From contig JAWZSP010000001.1 in assembly GCA_034401135.1 (NCBI GenBank), forward strand, positions 5,332,001 through 5,396,000: a DNA stretch of 64,000 nucleotides, read 5' to 3'. Under the pieces are notes generated by a model. That model saw only the letters and a list, made by a program, of their open reading frames with translations. It did no database searches and was not told the DNA's origin. The stretch comes from Volutella citrinella. Lineage: Eukaryota; Ascomycota; Sordariomycetes; Hypocreales; Nectriaceae. This document shows positions 34,814 to 45,671 of this stretch, one piece after another (position 1 is the first letter of the stretch; every line of letters starts with the position of its first letter). A program made the position numbers and the translations under genes.

Positions 34814-36606
34814 GGAGAAGACGCGTACAGACTCGCCGGTAGTCTGGGGGAGGCTGGATGGACAAGGAAAAAGCAGGCCGAGCGTGTGAGCGAAGGTGTA
34901 TTTTCAGTGATGGAGTCCACGGTCAGAAGCAAGCAATGCGAACCCATGCGCAAAGCGCAAGCAAAACCGGAAACGACGGTGCAGGAGATCGAGATTGGGT
35001 CCAAGTATGGAGACGATGCTGGTCGCGCGGCGGGTGGAGTATTAAGAGAGCTGCATTCGAGTTTCGAGGACAGAAACGAGCGTGAGGTCCCTGTTGCTGG
35101 AGGGCATGAAAGGGCAAGCAGCGGTGTCGTGGGTGGAAGCTGAATGTTCCGGGTGGCGCGGCCGTCCGGAGAGCGTCGAGGGACGAGGCGTTGGTTGTCA
35201 AGGTGTCATGGGCGAGGCAGCGCCTGTATCCGGTATGCCCACGGACGTCCAGGGTACTATGCCTTCAGGTCCGAAGCGAGGTGCAGACTGCAGTGACAGG
35301 CCGCTTCGTATGTGCGGGTGGGAAATTGCGTGGATTGCTGTTGATGGAGTCGGACAGGCCAGTCAGCGGCCAGTCAGCGGGCCGCATCCCCTTTCCGGTG
35401 GGTTAATTTTCACCCTTTACAGCAAAGCACGGCCACGAGGCGGTTCCACACCCCAATGCTACGCGGCCTATTACGCCCGGACCACAACCAGTCGCTGGGC
35501 AGCACCTCTAGTACCTCAGCACTCATACGCTGAGCCGTAGCCGCCGCAATTCCGCTTCCCAGGCGACCAGGGTCAAGCACTTTCATTTATTCCTGCCTAT
35601 GTGCAACGGAACCGGCTGGTGCAATGGAGCGCGCCTCCAAATTAGCGTTCACCGCCAAAGTCGTTGCGTAATAATGGTCATTTGATCTCATTCAATTCAG
35701 AATATAGAAGCGCCCTCCAATCTTGGGAAACGGGGTTCTGTTTGTTTGTCAATCTGCAATACACTCACTCCACGACGCCGAAATGGTCTGTTTGTATTGC
35801 ATTGATTGAATGTCATCACGTCACTGTGAGCCTGTAATCAAACTCGTGACGCGATAGAAACGATCTACCAGAGACGAACTCAAACTCAGGCCATGACGGA
35901 AACCTTGGTAACAATACCAGCCTCGTCGGGTGGACGAGCAAATAGCCTTCAATCTTCCCCCCGAAACAGGGATTGGGTGAAAGCATGGCCAGCCACAACA
36001 CACCAGATGGCATCACACTCCCAGAAAATAACCACATTGATGGCCACATGTCTTGTGCACTTGTTGATAAATTCTCCGAACCAAAGGCTCGTTGTTTGCT
36101 CATTCATCAAGGCAGACATATCCGGCAGCCACGAAGTAGTACTTCCGTGCCGACGGCTACGACCTTCGATATGCATCTAAGCATAGCAATGTGTTTGTTC
36201 GTTGCCAGGACCCTACAATCAGGTCAAACCCTCGTTCTGCCCGTAATATGCTTTCCTATTTCTTGTGATAGCACACTTAGCTCAAGCGGGGGGTAAAAAA
36301 ATTAAAACCTCCAAGCTCAGCCCAGTGTATGTTTCCAACTGCTGCTGATGCCATTGTTCACGGTCCGTTGTTGATTATTGCTTTAAGCGAGGGCGTCTCA
36401 AACCACCGCCGTCACTGCCACCAGCGGCAACGACCTGCTCTGAAAACATGCGCAATAGCGGCAAAGGGTCACTGGTGATATCTTCATTCCATCCATAGAT
36501 TTTTTTTTTTCATTGCTGCGCTCAATCTCAACAGATTACCCGAGATGTGCTATCGACCAGTTCCACGGATTTAGCCATCACTCGAACTGTTCGCAAGTGC
36601 TATCCC
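34814..36606. other. Divergent 1.8-kb region between BST1 and PMS1
   Basis: Contains the leaders of both genes. ORFs up to 152 codons (35082-35540) lack domains. A perfect 11-bp tandem duplication lies at 35357-35378 and a T-run near 36500. No RNA gene is seen. Confidence 0.5.
35357..35378 (+). repeat. 11-bp perfect tandem duplication
   Basis: GGCCAGTCAGC occurs twice head to tail with no mismatch. Short, probably replication slippage. Confidence 0.8.
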
Positions 36607-39600
36607 ATGGCTTCGATCAAACAGATCGACCGGAGCACGGTAATTTCCGGGCCACTGATCCAAACACACCACGTTTCTTACTCTTGATAGGTCCATAAAA
36701 TCCAATCTGGTCAGGTCATCGTCGACCTTTGCTCTGTCGTCAAAGAATTGGTTGAGAACAGCATTGATGCTGGTGCTTCGAGCGTAGGTGAGTGAATGGT
36801 CCCCGGAAACCCTCCCCCCAAGTATCAGATATACAGAATAGGAAATATCTTACCGGGTTGGCATCTTAGATGTTCGGTTCAAAAACCAGGGACTGGACCA
36901 GATTGAGATCCAGGATAATGGATCAGGCATCTCTGCTGCCAACTACCAGTCCGTTGCTCTCAAGCACCACACCTCCAAGCTTTCATCCTACTCGGATATT
37001 GCCTCTCTGCAGACGTTTGGGTTTCGTGGTGAAGCATTAGCTTCGCTCTGCGCCCTTTCTGTCCTCACCATCACGACCTGTCAGGCGGCTGAGGTCCCAA
37101 AGGGCACCAAGCTCAGTTTCGAGCCATTGGGCACTCTCAGCGGTACTGCGGTTGTAGCTGCTCAGAAAGGCACGACGGTTTCCGTGGAAAAGCTTTTCCA
37201 CAACTTGCCTGTACGGCGGCGGGAACTCGAGCGCAACATAAAAAGGGAATGGCAAAAGGTGATTGCCCTGCTGAACCAATATGCCTGTATCCAGACAGGC
37301 CTCAAGTTCTCGGTGTCTCAGCAGCCTACCAAGGGCAAGCGTATTCATCTTTTCTCTACCAATGGCAACGCCTCTACGCGAGACAACGTCATCAATATTT
37401 TTGGTGCCAAGACAATGACAGCCCTCGTTCCGTTGGACCTGCAGCTTGAGATGCAGCCCTCCTCCAAGGGCCGTTTGCCACAGAGCGCTACCAGTCAGAC
37501 CACCATCTCAACTGATGTACGGATTGCCGGACACGTCTCCCGCCCTGCTCACGGAGAGGGCCGCCAAACGCCGGATCGTCAAATGTTTTTCATCAATGGT
37601 CGGCCATGTAACTTACCCCAGTTCGCCAAGACCTTCAACGAAGTATACAGAGCATACAACTCGTCGCAAAGCCCTTTTATTATGGCAGATGTCCAGCTCG
37701 ATACTCACATGTACGATGTCAACGTCAGTCCAGACAAGCGAAGCATCCTTCTTCACGATCAAAATGAACTGCTCGATTCTTTGCGCACTTCTCTGTTGGA
37801 ATTATTCGATTCCCATGAGTACCAAGTTCCAGCGGCTCAGCTTCTAAGGGGGAAGCCACAGCCAGAAAAGGACACGAGAAGACAAAGTCAGCCGTCTCGC
37901 ATTTCGACCAATGTAGCAGCTGAGAGCTCCGAAGAAATCTCCGAGGAAGAGGAGGACGAAGAGGAAGAAGAAGACGATGATGAGGATGTCTCCCCTGTTT
38001 TGCCCACCGGTGTGGTTCCTCAAGGCCGGGCTAGAACCATTCGATCCTCCCGTTCATTGTCAAAAGACACGTCTGGTCAAAACCTCATCAGCGGTTGGGT
38101 TGAAAGGAAACTACCCGGGAAACAAGAATCCTCTGAGACCGAACGAAATAATCGTCCTCGCACAAATCGAGGAGGTAGGTCTGTCGAATCGGATGAGGCC
38201 ACTCCAGGAGATGACGATGACGAAACTCTCCACGCAGATCACTCAATTGAAGACCACGGAAAGTCGAGGCCAGTTATTGATTTCAATGCAAGGCTGAGGG
38301 AGTTTGGTATGGGGGCTACCAGATCATCCCGAACCGCAAGAAGGATGCCTGTTGCTGAAGTATCTGAGGACGAAGATGACGATGAAGCTGCAACGCCGGC
38401 CGAAACCGCGGCCGACTCTCATCAAGTCACTTTTATTTCAGGCCCTGCACTCGGGGAGGTCGGTGACTTGGCAAGGTCGCACCTAACAAATGCCACAAAA
38501 ATGGACAAGGCGGGGAATGCAGGTGGCATCGAATCAGCTGTTCGGACCAGTTCTCGAATCGCGGAGTTCACGCACACCCCCAATCCTATATCCAGCCATT
38601 CGCCCAGTCAACTATCAGCTGTTTCAGATGATGAATCGACTAATGATGACCGCGGAGCCACAGATTTACCTCTGCCAGAAAACGGACACACTGGGGATCA
38701 AATCGGTCAGCGAGGTGTAAGTGCTTCAGAGGATGCTGCTGGGCTCCATCCAAAAATCCTATCAAGCCATGGCACGCCAGAAACTCCAATGCTCGACCCA
38801 CCACTGGAAGTTGACGATCGCACGCCCAAGCAAACAGAAAGTACCGAACAAAGGGACACTGCCCAGGAACCGGTGAACATGGCCCAACGCCAGCAGCTCA
38901 AATCTCGCAAAAAGGATAATACCTTCCAGTTAGTACAGCATATCCGTCTTAAGGAAGATGAAATCTCCGCGACAATATCGGCTTGGGACTTTGAGGGCGG
39001 CAAATCAACGGGGTCACAGCCCGTGGACGATGTCGTGACAGACTTGAGTGCAGAAGACGCTGAACAAAAGCTGTCTTTGACAATTGCAAAGACTGACTTC
39101 TTCAAAATGCGCATCGCAGGCCAGTTCAACCTGGGTTTCATCATTGCTGTCCGCCCAGGCAAAGGCCAGCCAACTGACACTCAATCCTCTGCTACGAGGG
39201 CCGATGAACTCTTCATCATCGATCAGCACGCCACGGATGAGAAATACAATTTCGAGAGGTTGCAGGCAACCACAGTTGTCCAATCTCAAAGGCTAGTCCA
39301 CCCCAAAAAACTCGAGCTGACTGCGCTGGAGGAAGAAATTGTCATGCAAAATACAGCTGCTCTCGAGGCGAATGGATTCAAGATTCAGGTCAACACAAGC
39401 GGATCTGACCCGGTGGGATCACGGTGCGAGCTGATTGCATTGCCTCTTAGCCGAGAGACGGCCTTCACCCTGGCAGATTTAGAGGAGCTCATCTCACTCT
39501 TGGGGGAGAGCTCTTCCGAGTCCAAGCACGTCCCTAGGCCCTCCAAGACGAGGAAGATGTTTGCCATGAGAGCCTGTCGCAGTAGCATAATGATCGGAAA

Positions 39601-39799
39601 GTCCTTGACCCAAGGCAAAATGCAGTCCTTGGTCAGACATATGGGCGAGCTGGATAAGCCGTGGAACTGTCCCCACGGCCGGCCAACAATGAGACACCTG
39701 TGTACACTGCAAGCATGGGATGAGAAGGGCTGGAAGGAGGACTGGAAGGCCAGTCCCGCAAAGAGGTGGAATGCATACATTGACGACAGTTTAGAGTAG
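36607..39799 (+). CDS. PMS1: DNA mismatch repair protein Pms1 (MutL-alpha subunit)
   Basis: Partner of Mlh1 in MutL-alpha; nicks the new strand after mismatch recognition. Three exons are inferred: 36607-36639, 36691-36787 and 36870-39799, giving 1019 residues. MASIKQID starts the GHKL ATPase domain: [12 protein letters not shown] (motif I), QDNGSGI (motif II) and [14 protein letters not shown] (motif III). The transducer region ends near residue 330. A long acidic/Ser-rich linker (about 380-780, including an Asp/Glu run at 399-416) joins the C-terminal dimer/endonuclease domain. The metal-binding DQHA(X)2E(X)4E motif is intact at residues 828-839 ([12 protein letters not shown]), as are [12 protein letters not shown] and [11 protein letters not shown] near the end. 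Intron 1 (51 nt) and intron 2 (82 nt) have GTAATT and GTGAGT donors. Confidence 0.95.
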
Positions 39800-40032
39800 A
39801 TTCTGGGACACACCAAGCGATTGAGGTCCTTCATGGTTTACAGGAGGATGCACTATGGCTGAATTGCACAAATTGTGTTGAAATTGATTGCCTATTTAAA
39901 TATTCCTCACGCCCCTCTCCATTGGATTCCCAATAAAACAGACCAACATTCATTCCATCTTACATACATGAATCCTCGTGAAAACAAACACAAACGCCGT
40001 TACGCAGCTGCCAAAACTGTTCCAGTCCTCAT

Positions 40033-41649
40033 TTACCACCAAGCCTCTCGCCTGTTGCGAGCTTCATGAGCAGAAAATCTCGATTGGCCAGCACCACCGC
40101 GACCCTCCTCCGCAATTTTACCACTGACATTCCTTCGCTCGAAAAACGCAGACATGTGCTTGACGCCGTAATCGTTGCCAGACGAGACCTTGCGGTCGCT
40201 TCCAACCATGATAGGGGGGGTTGCGCTCTTGTTTTCGCCGTATGGCTTTGAGTAGAAGCCTGTTTGGCCTTGTTTGCCTCGACGAGACTTTGCCGGCGAG
40301 AGAGAAGGCATCTCATCTGCAATGTCGGCACTGCCACTCACCTGCCGCCTGTTGGAGCTGACTTCGGAAAGCGATCCTCCAGGCGGGTAGTAGGGTGTCT
40401 TGGCACGAGGAGGCGTAGACTCATGCGAAGCCGTGGGGTTCAGTCGGAGAGGGTTAGGAAGAGCCTTGGCGCGGTTTTCTTGGTTGTCGTATCGACCAGT
40501 GGCATTCTCGTCGCCATACTCTTCGTCTGAGGATATTCCGTCCTCGTTGTAGGGCTGAGACAGCACTTCGTACGACTTGCTCGCTCTGTTGGTTGACCTA
40601 GTCTTCGCAGCTGCCATCTGTCGGTTTCGTTGGTTGGTTCGCGAGATGAGAGAGTCGGTAGGAATCCACGTCTCGGTAAACTTGGGCGTTCGCGCTTGAG
40701 CACTGCTGGAAGGTCGCGAAGAAGTCGGCTCATTTTCATTGAGAGGTACCTCAGTGTACGATTCCCGTGGAGCCTTGCGTAGGACGCCGCGTTTCGTGCC
40801 TGCTGAAACCATCGATGATCGCGGAGAAGAACCATCCGGCACTTGAGAGTATCGGCTGCTGGGGGCGGCAAACGAGTCTCTGTCCGAGATGGAGATACTG
40901 GACCTGGTGCGGGTATGCATGAAAGGAATAGACCGGGGGCGACCAAGCTCGTCGCCCGAGGCAAACGAATGCTGCGACGACCGCTTCTCCGTTTCCACCG
41001 TGTTGAGTGTGGTAACAGAAGACTTGGCCTTCTTGTGCTTCGGCCGGGCAGTGAGGTGGTCCTCGAGAGGATTCATGTCCGGTGGCATCTCACTAATCCT
41101 TCGGAACATCAAACCAAGCCAGAGAGAGATGGACATTGAGACAAGGTGAAGGCCTCCAGCCCCAATGATCGTATAGTAGACCGCAGGCAAGAACGTGTCC
41201 ATCAGACTTTGATCACGAAGGAGCGTCTTCCACTTGTCGCCCATACTGTGGGCTTGAAAGGCGCCAAATGCGTAAATGGAGGCAACAGCAAGGTCGACGA
41301 CTCCGGCGAAAACCTGGTAAGCCGCAGATGATCCCGGAGCACGCCCTGCCGGATCCCGGGTGTGGTGATAGGCGCCATAGGCGCAATGAAGAGTGACAAC
41401 TCCGGCCTGAAAAAGAGGTTAGATACTCGTCATGTCGCCGAAAACAATGCTTTGACTAACCGTGATCCGCATAACCCATCCTGTCAGTGCCTCGACGTTA
41501 GTGATGAGAATCATCAGAACAAGCACACCCGCGGCGGCAACGAGCTCGAGGATGCGTAGCAGGAGCTGAAAGACTCGCGAGCCCTTGATCCACCTCTTGG
41601 TCCAAGGCCCCATCGTTGAATAGTTGCCAGTACGATAGGGAAGAACCAT
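40033..41649 (-). CDS. Four-helix membrane protein with long cytoplasmic tail
   Basis: Not recognised by name. Exons 41649-41461 and 41406-40033 give 520 residues. Four hydrophobic segments lie in the first 180 residues: LLLRILELVAAAGVLVLMIL, the AGVVTLHCAYGAYH region, the VFAGVVDLAVASIYAFGAF region, and YYTIIGAGGLHLVSMSISLWL. The spacing is MARVEL-like. The remaining 330 residues are Ser/Arg/Pro-rich and probably disordered, ending RREAWW. The 54-nt intron has a GTTAGT donor and TTTCAG acceptor. Plasma-membrane or eisosome-like localisation is only a guess. It diverges from ARH1 and converges on PMS1. Confidence 0.82.
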
Positions 41650-42248
41650 GTGGGCGCTAGTTGGTAAAGTCAGACGAGGCCTCGCTTCTCTCTGCGACTC
41701 AAAGATGTTGCTTACTCGGGATGTCGGTTAAACGATACCAACGGCCCATCTGGCTTGGGCTTGGGCTTGGGCTTCGGCTCCCAGCTTGCGCGCGTTACAG
41801 CCTTGGGGTCAAAGGTGGTACCTGGGAACCTCTCATCGGTGCGATGGACGGCGCTGTACATGAAGGGCGGTTGAGTTCCCATTCTCGGCCTGGCTGTTGG
41901 CGCAGCGCACGCCGACGATTGCAAACGGGTCGGAAATGGAAATGGATTGATACAGGTCTCGCGCCGTATCTGCGACCAAGACACGATGGAATGTGGGCAG
42001 ACGGCGAGCGGAGGGGAACAATAAGAGGGTGTGGTAAGCTTTGTGGACGCAAGGCTCTGTCGTCACTGGCTGGGTCCCGGTCGCCACAGCAACGGTTCCT
42101 GAAGATCGGCCACCGAAAGGGTCCGAGTTCTCCGATGCGCCCCATTTGAACCCGGGCCGCGTGCGAAACGGCCCTCCGATGAAAATGAAAATGCCAACGT
42201 CGCCTGGAACTTATTACGAGTAATTAAGCCACTGCCCTACTGCTAGCA
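41650..42248. other. Divergent promoter of the membrane protein gene and ARH1
   Basis: About 600 bases. It includes a short (GGCTTG)n-like stretch at 41752-41776. ORFs of up to 162 codons cross it but have no domain and run through both leaders. Confidence 0.5.
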
Positions 42249-43909
42249 ATGGCAATGCGGCTGGTCCGATGGCGCGGCCCGCGTCTCCCCTCGGGCGGTC
42301 GCGCACTCTTCAGCTCGTCCGCTCGCCGGTTGGCCCGTACCCCAGACACGCCCTTCCGGATGGCCGTGGTCGGCTCAGGCCCAGCCGGCTTTTATACGGC
42401 CTACCGCGTCATGGGGAAGCTCCCGGGAGCCCATGTCGACATGTATGAGGGCCTCCCGGTTCCCTTTGGGCTGGTACGCCATGGCGTTGCACCTGATCAC
42501 CCAGAGGTCAAGGTTGGTCCCCATGACACATGCGCTGGCTGCCTCTAACATGGGTGGGGGTTAGAATGTCCAGGATAAGTTCGAAGAAATCGCTTCGTCG
42601 CCAAAGTTCAGCTTTATAGGTAATGTGTCCATCGGGAGACCCGCCCACGTGGGTGCTCGGTGCATCGTTGAGCTTGAGCGTCTCACACAAAACTATGACG
42701 CTGTATTATTCACATATGGTGCATCAGAGGATAAAACCCTCCAAGTACCCGGCGAATCAACGCTCCACGGGATATATTCAGCACGCCAATTTGTCGGGTG
42801 GTACAATGGCCTCCCGGATTGCACCCACCTAGCTCCCGACCTGACCAAGGGCGACGAGGCCGTTGTCATTGGCCAAGGAAATGTTGCCCTGGATGTCGCT
42901 AGGATGCTGCTGGAAGATGTCGATGTGTTAAGAAAGACTGACATCACGGAGCACGCTCTAGCTACCTTGGCTCAAAGTCGTATCAAGAGGGTACGTGTGG
43001 TGGGGAGACGAGGCCCTATGCAGGTGAGACAAGATCGGCAAGCAGCCATTGTTTGTTGCCTTGGTCGAGCTAACAGCATCTCCAAAGGCCGCATTTACTA
43101 TCAAAGAAGTCCGAGAGTTGATGAAGCTCCCAAACGTTCACTTCCACCCCGTCGACAGGTCCCTTATCCCAGAGGAGCTGAAAAGCCTACCCCGCGCATC
43201 TAAACGCTTGATGGAAGTCCTGGTCAAAGGATCGTTGGCTCCTGAGGGCACGGCCACCAAGTCCTGGTCTTTGGACAGTTGCCTTTCTCCTTCAAGCTTC
43301 TTAGGTGGCCAGCAAGCCCCAACCAGTGTCGCAGCCACGGAATTCGATATCACGACACTGGCATCTCCCCATGATCCTCGGTCAGGAGTCACATCCACCG
43401 GTGACAAAGTTACACTGCCTTCGGACGTCGTCTTTCGTTCCGTTGGCTACAAGTCCACTCCCTTGCCCGGCTTCGACCGACTCGGAATTCAGTTCGACCA
43501 ACGCCGAGGTGTGATAACCAACGACGGCCTAGGTCGTGTCACTCGGCTTGTGTCGGATGCCCAAGCAGAGAACATAGAGGACCAACAAGTACCAGGTGCC
43601 TACTGCGCAGGCTGGGTCAAGACGGGTCCAACAGGTGTCATTGCTTCGACCATGCAAGATGCTTTTATTACTGGAGACGCCATTGTGGGAGATTGGCTTT
43701 CTGGTCGGCCATTTTTCAATGCCAAGATGGATGGTAGCCTTGGTGGCTGGGAGGCGCTGAAGAAAGAGGTCGACACGACATCATCGAGGGTCGTCACATG
43801 GGATGACTGGCGTCTGATAGACAAGGTGGAGAAGGATAGAGGCCGGCAACAGGGCAAGGAGCGCGAAAAGTTCACACAGACCACAGATATGCTCGCTGTT
43901 CTCAACTAG
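42249..43909 (+). CDS. ARH1: Mitochondrial NADPH:adrenodoxin oxidoreductase Arh1
   Basis: Flavoenzyme that passes electrons from NADPH to mitochondrial ferredoxin for Fe-S cluster and heme A synthesis. Exons 42249-42512, 42565-43023 and 43088-43909 give 514 residues. The N-terminus is Arg-rich without acids (about 1-31), a mitochondrial targeting signal. The FAD motif VVGSGPAGFYTAY starts near residue 40. Next come VPFGLVRHGVAPDHPEVK and the NADP motif VIGQGNVALDVARMLL. RVVGRRGPMQ ends exon 2; AAFTIKEVRELMKLP starts exon 3. PSDVVFRSVGYKS and AGWVKTGPTGVIASTM complete the fold. Exons join in phase 0. It faces ETF-alpha tail to tail, with 59 bp between stop codons. Confidence 0.95.
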
Positions 43910-43968
43910 CGATGAGATAAATTTTACATTCGCTGTAAATCAGATCTTGTATAACATGAAAGCGTCGG

Positions 43969-45053
43969 CTAAGCACTCTTAACCTTCTCCGTGAGCTCAG
44001 GCACCTTCTCGAATAGGTCTCCCACCAGGCCCACGTCCGCCACCTGAAAAATGGGCGCATCTGCGTCCTTGTTGATGGCCGCGATGACCTTGCTGTCCTT
44101 CATACCCGCCAGGTGCTGGATAGCGCCAGAAATACCAACAGCCACATACAGCTGGGGAGCAACAACCTTTCCGGTCTGGCCAACCTGCAGGCTGTTGTCG
44201 GCATAGCCGCTGTCGACGGCAGCACGAGAGGCACCAACAGCAGCGCCCAGAGCATCGGCAAGGGGCAGCATCACCTTATCAAACTCCTCCTTGGACTTGA
44301 GGCCTCGGCCACCAGAGACCACCTTGCTGGCGGTAGCGAGATCAGGGCGGTCGGACTTGGCAAGGTCCTCGGACACCCACTCTGCGGTTGACTCTGGCTT
44401 GGGGTCGACGCCTTGTTCCAGGGCGGCGGATCCGGACTCGAGCGGTGCAGGGGCGAATGCAGTGCCACGAATGGTGACAAACTTGATCGGGTCAGACGAC
44501 TCGACAGTAGCGATGGCGTTTCCGGCGTAAATTGGTCGCACAAAGGTCTTCTCATTCTCGATCGCGGTGATGTCGGAGATTTGCTGGGAGTCGAGGAGAG
44601 CAGCAACTCGCGGCAGCAGGTTCTTGCCAAACGCAGTGTGGCCGACGATGACGTGAGTGTAGCCGCCCTTCTTGATGTTCTCGACTAGCATGGGGGCATA
44701 GTTCTCGGCGAGTCCCTATTTAAATGTAAGCTTGAGGATATACACGAAGTGCAGCGGAGCGGCTGTACCTTGTCATAAGCACCATTTTCCACCGTGATGA
44801 TCTTGTCGACGCCTTGGACCTTGGCGGCCTCCTCGGCGACGCCCTTCACATTGTTACCTGCAATGAAGCCATGGACAGTGCCCCCGACCTTCTGCGCAGC
44901 AGTGAATGCGCTCAATGAGCCGTGGTTGAGCTTGCCCTCATGCTGCTCCAGAATGGCCAGAGTAGACAGCAGCCTTTGGCGGGACTGCGCAGACACCTGG
45001 CCAATGACTCCAGAAGTCTTGCCAGCTAGCGTTCGTCGAGTTACCGAAAACAT
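43969..45053 (-). CDS. ETFA: Electron transfer flavoprotein alpha subunit
   Basis: Mitochondrial matrix ETF-alpha, which collects electrons from acyl-CoA dehydrogenases and hands them to ETF-ubiquinone oxidoreductase. Exons 45053-44769 and 44715-43969, joined by a 53-nt intron (GTACAG donor, AAATAG acceptor), give 343 residues. An Arg/Thr/Ser-rich N-terminus (1-30) looks like a matrix targeting signal. The N-domain ([41 protein letters not shown]) precedes the FAD domain: [54 protein letters not shown] and [21 protein letters not shown]. All hallmark FAD-contact segments are present. A CCGAGG box lies 120 bp upstream of the ATG. Confidence 0.96.
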
Positions 45054-45671
45054 TGTGATGTGCGCAATTGGCGATGAATAATGAGCGGCGCGTCAATCAG
45101 AAATGCGGGTGCTGGGGCAGAGGTCGACCATAATGAAGCCCGGCGACGGCTGCAGACGGGCCGAACGGCGAACCGAGGACTTCGCCGGCCGATGGCGGCG
45201 GTAGCGGCTCTGCGCTTCTGACTGTAATAGCCTGTATGCTGCTTGAGTGGGCCAGCCTCCACCATAGGTAATTACAACCCAGACCACCACCAGCCAGCTC
45301 CAAAGCTTCCTCTCAGTGCAGTCACGTGCTTAAAGTCAGGTGATAAATCATGTGCCAGTAGTACATCATGTGACCTGGGCGATTCCTGGGTTGGCGCGGT
45401 AGGGGGATGCATATGGCGGACAGCCAACTAGCCTGTCGCCGCGCCGCCAAATTTCTCCAAACGCGACCTACCACGATCAGCCTCAGCGTCAATCGGCGTG
45501 ACATTGCGAAGAATCGCCAACAAAACATCGATCGCCTAGCCGTCACACTATTGTCCGACCTCATCATTCCGCCAAGCATCTCGGGACGAGTTCTGCTGAT
45601 TTCTCCCGGTCGACCCTCTCGGTCCACTCCCAGCCTCTCAGTTGGCCCGGTTGCTGCCAACTGAATCCCCG
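45054..45671. other. Divergent promoter of ETF-alpha and SWI3/RSC8
   Basis: About 620 bases between two start codons. Includes the CCGAGG box listed separately. Short ORFs here show no domain. Confidence 0.5.
45173..45178. promoter_or_regulatory. CCGAGG (FarA/FarB-type) box in the ETF-alpha promoter
   Basis: CCGAGG, the reverse complement of the CCTCGG site reported for the FarA/FarB (CTF1) regulators, lies 120 bp upstream of the ETF-alpha ATG. One such 6-mer is expected by chance about every 2 kb, so the support is modest. Confidence 0.35.

Noticed and set aside
35082..35540. 152-codon plus-strand ORF between BST1 and PMS1
   Set aside because: No domain; lies in the promoter/leader region.
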